Source: Pogonophryne albipinna (Eukaryota; Chordata; Actinopteri; Perciformes; Artedidraconidae). Taken from it: 64,000 nt of DNA. Positions 56,786 to 64,000 of the stretch are shown piece after piece. Each line of letters begins with the position of its first letter. Position 1 is the first letter of the stretch. The position numbers were made by a program, and so were the translations under genes. The stretch covers positions 11,571,287-11,635,286 of the forward strand of contig CM053264.1 in NCBI GenBank assembly GCA_028583405.1, given 5' to 3'. Below the pieces are notes generated by a model. The model saw nothing but the letters and a program-made list of their open reading frames with translations, did not search any database and had not been told where the DNA came from.

Positions 56786-57353
56786 CCTTGTTTTTATTAC
56801 ATTTAAAAAGTGGCATTGTTGACTTCTTCTTTGCTAGTGTGCAGCCTTTGTCTTTCTTGTTGCATTGTTATGCTTGTTGGTGTGTTCCTACACTTGCTGT
56901 TGATCAGCAGAGTTGTTCTGTGCTTCTTAGCATGCATGTGTTTGACATCAAACAAAAGCATATCTCATAAAGTTAGTGCTTTACTCTGTGGATAAACTCC
57001 TCTCAGAATAACTTAACAGTAATTATTGCAATCTGAAAATGCAAATTGAAAGAGCAACAGTGTGTTTAAATCCACTGAGCTTTCAGACACATTTCATGAT
57101 TTCTGACATCATCAATTGTGACTTCAACACATGATGGATAAATGGTTAGCAGTGTTTGAATCTCTATTGGTTGTCCCAGCAAAGAAATAGACCAACACAT
57201 TACCCGTGTGAATACATCACTTGTTGCTTTAACTCTCTGGTTTTTTAGACAGATTCAACAAATCTACATTGTTGATTTTCTCATCTAACTTTTATACGAG
57301 AAAGCAAGTCATTGTAATCTCTCAAATGACAAACTATTCGGTTGTAGGTAGGT

Positions 57354-57401
57354 GGGTAGGTGGGTAGGTGGGTAGGTGGGTACTTACTTACTTACTTACT
57401 T
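57354..57401 (+). repeat. GGGTAGGT tandem repeat with G-quadruplex pattern, then (CTTA)n
   Basis: Four GGG runs (from 57354 to 57380) are separated by TAGGT loops, satisfying a G3-loop5 quadruplex pattern, and are followed directly by about five CTTA units. Confidence 0.7.
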
Positions 57402-57784
57402 TATTGCAGCATACATATTATTATATATTATAGAATAAGAGCTTTAAGTGTAAAGATTCATATTGAACTTGCAGAGGGGGGGGGGTCGAAGGTGAAAATG
57501 TTGTGAATACAGAGGAATTTCTTGACTCCTTTAGAATGATCCGTGGCCGAGATATGAAAAAGAATACAGTGCAGGAGATAGAAAGTAAGCAAATATGCTC
57601 AGCGGGAGAAAAGAGGATCTTCATATCTGTCTGTCTGCTGCCTTTGGTAATGTGTTAGTGTTACAGTAGCTAACCTTGTGTGAGAACAATACGGTTGGAT
57701 CGAGGATTCCTTGTGTTCCTCGTACTTCCATTTACCCGAGTTCACTTGAAAACAAAGAGCTCACTGACTGAATTCAAACTCCTA

Positions 57785-57922
<138 letters not shown>

Positions 57923-58595
57923 ATCAAACATGTTTACCTCTCTTCACAGTCCTCAGTCGTTGCTGAATTGATCCAATCTGACCAGCCTTGGAAAACTGTA
58001 TTAATTTGTGTAAGCATTCATCCTCGTCTTTCTTCCTCATGTCTCTCTTTCTCGTCTCGCTGCCTCTCCACAGCTCTGCGTTTTTCTTCTGCTCCAACCT
58101 TGGATGCTTCTGAGAGCGATGCTGTCGACAATAGGCCGTGTCTGGGATTGGATCTGTGGTACTTGATGAAGTTTTATAACCTGTGGGAGTTTTCAAGGAT
58201 TGTGGAGTTGCAACAACAGGTTGATATGTAGAGGTAATGGGTTCCATCCAGTTTGTTATTGCAAAACCTCTTGACCACTTGGCAGTAAATATGTTTACTT
58301 GAAGCATTTCATGTGTTTCCATATACTCCTCCTCTATAATGCTTAGCAACATTGCCTCCTCTTTATCTGGTTGTATTGTTCACTGATGCTCAAGGTTATA
58401 CGATATATAAAATGTTCTGTGAAGTAGTTAAACTTTCAGGGTTATTATACCTGAGACATTTTGTCACAATTCAGTAAACTTTCAACTCCAAGGAGATGCA
58501 AACAAGCTAGTTTTAAGCAAGGGAGCAGAGACAAGCATGTTTCTTGTTTGTGGTTTAATAATCTCCTGAAATTCATCTGATAGGAGTTAAAAGAT

Positions 58596-58738
<143 letters not shown>

Positions 58739-59498
58739 GCCTCAGGTTCGGATTGATAGGCCTTTGTTACGGACACAATAAAGGTGAATAATTACAAGGG
58801 TAAATGCAGGACATTGATACGGCCCCACGCCCTTCACACACACCTGAGTTGTGAGATGAGGTTAAGATCCTTGAACCTTTCCTCAGGTTAACGTTGTTCT
58901 CATCCGCAATGCAAATGTAATTGAAATGTTGAAGTTTGTAATAGGACTTTCGGCTGAATAATAGCATTTATGTTCCTTGTGTTTTTGGACGTGGTCCGAT
59001 CTTTACGTGGTTGTTATTGACACTGTAGTCAGGTATTTCTCTGCTTTGTTGTAATTGATCCATGTTCCAGGTTAAACATAATAACATCCTCCTCTGCAAC
59101 TGTAACAAAACGTGGTTACAGTATGTACTGGACTTATATTGAGGCTACTTCAGTTTCAGTTAGACCTTTTCTGAATTTGTTTTGAATGCTACAGAAATCA
59201 CTACAAACAAAGACTTTTTGTAGCATACTGTACCATCTCCATACTTCTTCAGTGGTTGCTGTTGATTTTAGGACATTTTAATTTCACTCATTGTTCTGTT
59301 TTTAGTCTTTTTGAGGAAAATGTTGTTGATGCCGGAAGTCTTAGAGCTATTCCCATGGATTTACCGAGTAACAAACAGACGCTAAATGAAGGCTTACAGA
59401 CTTCTTGTGTGTGTGTTTTATGTGGTTTCTCTCAATGGTAGTTAAAGGATTAGCGGTGTCCATGTGTTCCCATGGTCTTCAGACAACAAGGCCTATAT

Positions 59499-59760
<262 letters not shown>

Positions 59761-60553
59761 TCCCCAAGAGACTGAACTCGATCCCTGGCTCTACTGGCTT
59801 GTCAATCGCTTGTGGGGTTGGCTTTCGGATAATTGACAGTTGTTGGAGCCGATCCCAGTGGCAGGTAAAGAGCTGCAGGAGCTCGACAGGTGTGTGTGTG
59901 TGTGTGTGTGTGTGTTTGTGTGTGTGTGTGGAGAAGAAGTGAGGTCTGGGTACAGTGCAGGGCCCTGTCATCTGATAACAATCTAAAAGTGTTTGTACGT
60001 ACAAGTAGGAAGCGCTCTTTAATCTATGGTATGGTCATTTTGTTTTGAGAGCCTCTGAAGTGTTTACTAAAAGCACCTTTCCCAAGAGCATCTTTTCAGA
60101 AGCAGTAGAGTGTTATATCAAACACTGACACCACTCTCATGTAGCTCTGGCTTCATAATTAGTGGCAGTGTGGAGTTTTGCAGAGGTGGGGAAAGAATAG
60201 GGCTGCAGACAGAACTGGAAAGATACACTCTTATAGCATCACCATGTGTGCATTTAAAATGATTAGCATCAGTTCAACACAAGTATAAACTGTTGAATGT
60301 TGAATTTGAGATGTCTTCATCATTGAGTTGAAGTTATTTGAACTGAGAAGCTACTGCTAAACATGTCTGAATACATGTGTCTTTTTGTTATTGATTTATA
60401 GAACGCACTGTAAGACCCTCACCAGTCTCCTTTCTCTTTCTGTCTCCCTCCTGCTCTATTGCTCAGCTATCTTCAAAGCAGCAGCATACATTAGTGTCAG
60501 TGTGTGAATGTTCCCAACAGCGTCTGGAAGACACACACAGATTGAGTGTGTCT

Positions 60554-60766
<213 letters not shown>

Positions 60767-61055
60767 ATTCATTATAGAGACATTTCCTTACAGCACACAA
60801 ATGATCCAGATACAGACCTGTAAATGTGCTCATCACCAAAGTGTTGTTTTTGCTTTTTGTCTCTGGAGTCTGAAATGTGAAGGCACACTATTTGATTTGT
60901 CACTTCATGGATAAATGCTCAGTAAGTAAATATCACACTCCCACAATATGTGTGTGTTTATTTAAGCCTACAGTTTCTCACTAGTTACATGGCTGAGTAA
61001 TGGACTGTGTGGAGGAAACGCGTCATAACGTTTTCTACCTACAACATGTTTAATA

Positions 61056-62320
61056 CAGTGGGGCAAAAAAGTATTTAGTCAGCCACCAATTGTGCAAGTT
61101 CTCCCACTTAAAAAGATGAGAGAGGCCTGTAATTGTCATCCTAGGTATACCTCAACTATGAGAGACAGAATGAGAAAAAAAAATCCAGAAAATCACATTG
61201 TCTGATTTTTAAAGAATTTATTTGCAAATTATGGTGGAAAATAAGTATTTGGTCAATAACAAAAGTTCATCTCAATACTTTGTTATATACCCTTTGTTGG
61301 CAATGACAGAGGTCAAACGTTTTCTGTAAGTCTTCACAAGGTTTTCACACACTGTTGCTGGTATTTTGGCCCATTCCTCCATGCAGATCTCCTCTAGAGC
61401 AGTGATGTTTTGGGGCTGTCGCTGGGCAACACGGACTTTCAACTCCCTCCAAAGATTTTCTATGGGGTTGAGATCTGGAGACTGGCTAGGCCACTCCAGG
61501 ACCTTGAAATGCTTCTTACGAAGCCACTCCTTCGTTGCCCGGGCGGTGTGTTTGGGATCATTGTCATGCTGAAAGACCCAGCCACGTTTCATCTTCAATG
61601 CCCTTGCTGATGGAAGGAGGTTGTCACTCAAAATCTCACGATACATGGCCCCATTCATTCTTTCCTTTACACGGATCACTCGCCCTGGTCCCTTTGCAGA
61701 AAAACAGCCCCAAAGCATGATGTTTCCACCCCCATGTTTCACAGTAGGTCTGGTGTTCTTTGGATGCAACTCAGCATTCTTTCTCCTCCAAACACGTCTA
61801 GTTGAGTTTTTACCAAAAAGTTCTATTTTGGTTTCATCTGACCATATGACATTCTCCCAATCCTCTTCTGGATCATCTAAATGCTCTCTAGCAAACATCA
61901 GACGGGCCTGGACATGTACTGGCTTAAGCAGGGGGACATGTCTGGCACTGCAGGATTTGAGTCCCTGGCGGCGTAGTGTGTTACTGATGGTAGCCTTTGT
62001 TACTTTGGTCCCAGCTCTCTGCAGGTCATTGACTAGGTCCCCCCGTGTGGTTCTGGGATTTTTGCTCATCGTTCTTGTGATCATTTTGACCCCACGGGGT
62101 GAGATCTTGCGTGGAGCCCCAGATCGAGGGAGATTATCAGTGGTCTTGTATGTCTTCCATTTTCTAATAATTGCTCCCACAGTTGATTTCTTCACACCGA
62201 ACTGCTTACCTATTGCAGATTCAGTCTTCCCAGCCTGGTGCAGGTCTACAATTTTGTTTCTGGTGTCCTTTGACAGCTCTTTGGTCTTGGCCATAGTGGA
62301 GTTTGGAGTGTGACTGTTTG
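61056..62320 (-). mobile_element. Tc1-like transposon, one end lost
   Basis: The outer inverted repeat begins CAGTGGGGCAAAAAAGTATT after a TA target (61054-61055). An inner copy of its core (AAGTATTTGGTCA at 61243-61255, against AAGTATTTAGTCA at 61069-61081) gives an IR/DR-type end. At the other side the element-like sequence stops about 26 bp before the transposase ATG (near 62320), and no matching inverted repeat is found in the next several hundred bases. The family resembles Passport-like fish Tc1 elements, from memory only. Confidence 0.85.
61272..62294 (-). CDS. Tc1/mariner-family transposase, intact frame
   Basis: This 340-aa uninterrupted frame begins [18 protein letters not shown], and its length is normal for the family. 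The longer in-frame ATG at 62369 lies outside the element and was not used. Two N-terminal helix-turn-helix regions (about 1-50 and 65-120) form the paired-like DNA-binding part, with GAPRK (59-63) at the AT-hook/GRPR position between them. The catalytic DD34E triad is complete: D153 (WSDETKIE), D244 (FQHDNDPKH) and E279 (NPIENLW), with exactly 34 residues between the last two. There is no stop or frameshift, which suggests fairly recent insertion. Flanking loss of one inverted repeat should prevent movement of this copy. Confidence 0.93.
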   Translation of the reverse strand: MAKTKELSKDTRNKIVDLHQAGKTESAIGKQFGVKKSTVGAIIRKWKTYKTTDNLPRSGAPRKISPRGVKMITRTMSKNPRTTRGDLVNDLQRAGTKVTKATISNTLRRQGLKSCSARHVPLLKPVHVQARLMFAREHLDDPEEDWENVIWSDETKIELFGKNSTRRVWRRKNAELHPKNTRPTVKHGGGNIMLWGCFSAKGPGRVIRVKERMNGAMYREILSDNLLPSARALKMKRGWVFQHDNDPKHTARATKEWLRKKHFKVLEWPSQSPDLNPIENLWRELKVRVAQRQPQNITALEEICMEEWAKIPATVCENLVKTYRKRLTSVIANKGYITKY

Positions 62321-62422
62321 TCAGTGTATAGTACCTCTCTTTTCCCTGAACACTGCCCTTTTTATTCATCCTCCCCTAATCTTCCCTCTTTTCCTCTCGT
62401 TGTCCATATCCCCTCCGTCTCA

Positions 62423-62441
62423 CCCCCCCCCCCCCCCCCCC
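62423..62441. repeat. (C)19 homopolymer
   Basis: A run of 19 C within a pyrimidine-rich stretch next to the broken end of the Tc1 element; its length is likely unreliable in assembly. Confidence 0.8.
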
Positions 62442-62587
62442 ACACTTCTCTCTCTTCCTCCCTCGGTGACAGTAAACAGCCCTCCTGCTGCGTGGCTCCT
62501 CTTACAGCCTGCCTCCATCCTGATTCCCCTCTTTCTCCTCCTTTTTATCCCCTTTTCTCTCTAACCATCAGTCGCTCGGCCTAAAAG

Positions 62588-62758
62588 CTACAGGCGCTCT
62601 CCAGACACTGGCTTAAAAGTGACAAGAGGTCGAGAGAAATCAAAGGCTTTAAAGAGGAAAGTGATGAAGAGGTCAACAGCAGGGACGATGAGGAGGATGA
62701 CAATAAGGTGCCAGTGATCATGAGGAAGAGAGTGGCTGATAGAAAACTCTTAACATGA
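62588..62758 (+). other. Open acidic frame, possible exon
   Basis: After a pyrimidine-rich region a frame reads through REIKGFKEESDEEVNSRDDE and ends TGA at 62756-62758. AAG|GTGCCA at 62708-62709 is a possible but weak donor, and an acceptor could be TACAG near 62592. Composition is protein-like, but nothing is recognised and no partner exon can be joined. Confidence 0.2.
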
Positions 62759-64000
62759 CAAAAACAGCATAAGTGATGAAGATGATTGAGTTTGTAATCC
62801 AGTCCTACTGATGCTGATTTTTGTCCCAGACGAATCGTTTTTTGATGAGATCTCCTAACAAAAATATCTCCTCGAAAGACACTTAGAGGAACTTGTACAA
62901 AAGCTGCAGAGGTAGACTTAGTGTGTATTTAAGCAGTGATAGTTCCTCCAGTTTTGCAGAGAAATCAGCCCAGACAAGCTAAATAAAATCACTCGTCTCT
63001 AACTTATAACCAGATGCCCTGCTCGCCCATGCAGTTTGGATCTGAAGCTGCGTGCCAACCTCACCTGGCTGTAACATTTAGATTAGGCGGCTGTAATTGG
63101 GGCTGCCTCACATTTTATTACCGCAAAGCCAGTCCTTTACAGAGTTAGAACATCACTCTTCATGACATCTGAATCAGTCCTCTGTATAGCCGCACACCTC
63201 GCATTATGGCACCGTGATTTCCTCGTCAAATTCTGTGTATCAAGAAATGATTGATGGCTAATGCTGCCCGTTAATTTGCACTGGGTTTATACTGGTGGTG
63301 AAACTGACATTTTGGCAAAGGGAGAATAGCTTTCCTTCCAGCTGCAGTCTGCAGGAACCAACACAAAGATAACCTGACCCCATAAACCTTACCTGTTCTC
63401 ACTGCAGCAGTGTACTGTGCTATCATTTGTAATCAAATATCTTTAATACAGCCTCTGCACACCACCTTTACTTTGCTTTTACCACTGTCCTCATCACACA
63501 CTTGACATATGTAGACTTCAGCTGCACCCATTAGTAGACACATAAAGCTGAGTTTATGTCATCAAAAGTCAAATAACAATGCTTTGAAAATGCCTTCTAA
63601 GGTTGTAAGGCTCACTCTTTCTTTAAGTGCCGTCTACTTTACAGCCTGTCCTCCTACAAAAAACGACCATATAGATCGATTGTTCAGCAGCTAAATACGA
63701 CCCAGAGTCACGTTTTAAAGTGTAGCACCTCTAGTGGTCGTGTAAGAAACAACATGCTCCTGTCGATTGCAAACGCTCCGGAGGAACGTTTATTCACAAA
63801 TAAGTAACCCTCTCTGGAAAATCCTAAATTGTGGAATAGTTTGGACATTAAAATGCTTTTTGATTAGATTTCTGGCGAGAAGTGTATATTGTACTCTGAG
63901 AATCCACGTCCAGTCGATGTGTAGGATCTACAGTTTGATAGATATTACGAAGATGATTTGAGGTCTCGCCAGGATAACGTGTATATGGGGCAGCTTCCAT
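62759..64000. other. Non-coding tail of the window
   Basis: No exon, repeat end or RNA gene could be supported. It is probably intron or intergenic sequence of the downstream gene. Confidence 0.45.

Noticed and set aside
61621..62313. 230-codon plus-strand frame
   Set aside because: It is the antisense shadow of the intact Tc1 transposase on the minus strand.

Overview
The window is vertebrate nuclear DNA, almost certainly from a percomorph (ray-finned) fish. The evidence is small GT-AG exons, tRNA-derived SINEs with a V-SINE-like core, several hAT elements with 8-bp target duplications, a Tc1-like DD34E transposon, and very long CA/GT microsatellites. There is no prokaryotic feature (no operon, CRISPR array or Shine-Dalgarno signal). 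No species is assigned.

Two protein-coding genes can be rebuilt exon by exon. (1) tubgcp3 (gamma-tubulin complex component 3) lies on the minus strand. Its 23 coding exons run from the ATG at 13820 down to the stop at 2549 and give 895 codons plus stop. (2) atp11a (a P4-ATPase phospholipid flippase) lies on the plus strand. It has 29 shared coding exons from 16014 to 44799 (1112 codons) and then a set of alternative in-phase 3' exons between 45511 and 47860. Its 3' UTR probably ends near 50185. The two genes are head to head about 2.2 kb apart, as TUBGCP3 and ATP11A are in human 13q34. In tetrapods the next gene is MCF2L. Here a 5' UTR exon and a first coding exon of an unidentified plus-strand gene appear at about 52440-53475, followed by what looks like a long first intron to the window end.

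Layout: 1-800 tail-end flank; 800-2548 probable tubgcp3 3' UTR; 2549-13820 tubgcp3, with two hAT insertions in introns; 13821-16013 shared 5' region with YY1-like and NRF1-like motifs and two repeats; 16059-31405 the 15.3-kb atp11a intron 1, with a SINE, a 1-kb TIR element and three giant GT tracts; 31406-44799 catalytic exons, with a 1.9-kb hAT derivative and a 329-bp hAT MITE in introns; 45511-47860 alternative C-termini; 47285-50185 3' UTR; 50190-64000 mostly non-coding, with a LINE 3' fragment, microsatellites and a Tc1 copy that has an intact 340-aa transposase frame but has lost one end.

The two genes have unrelated cellular jobs: microtubule nucleation, and aminophospholipid asymmetry of the plasma membrane. 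No new biological system was found. The observations most worth checking are the modular atp11a C-terminus, a 24-nt in-frame candidate microexon in the M7-M8 exoplasmic loop, the one-ended Tc1 with an open transposase frame, a transposon-borne perfect CTCF consensus in an atp11a intron, and CA repeats placed directly behind several 5' splice sites.
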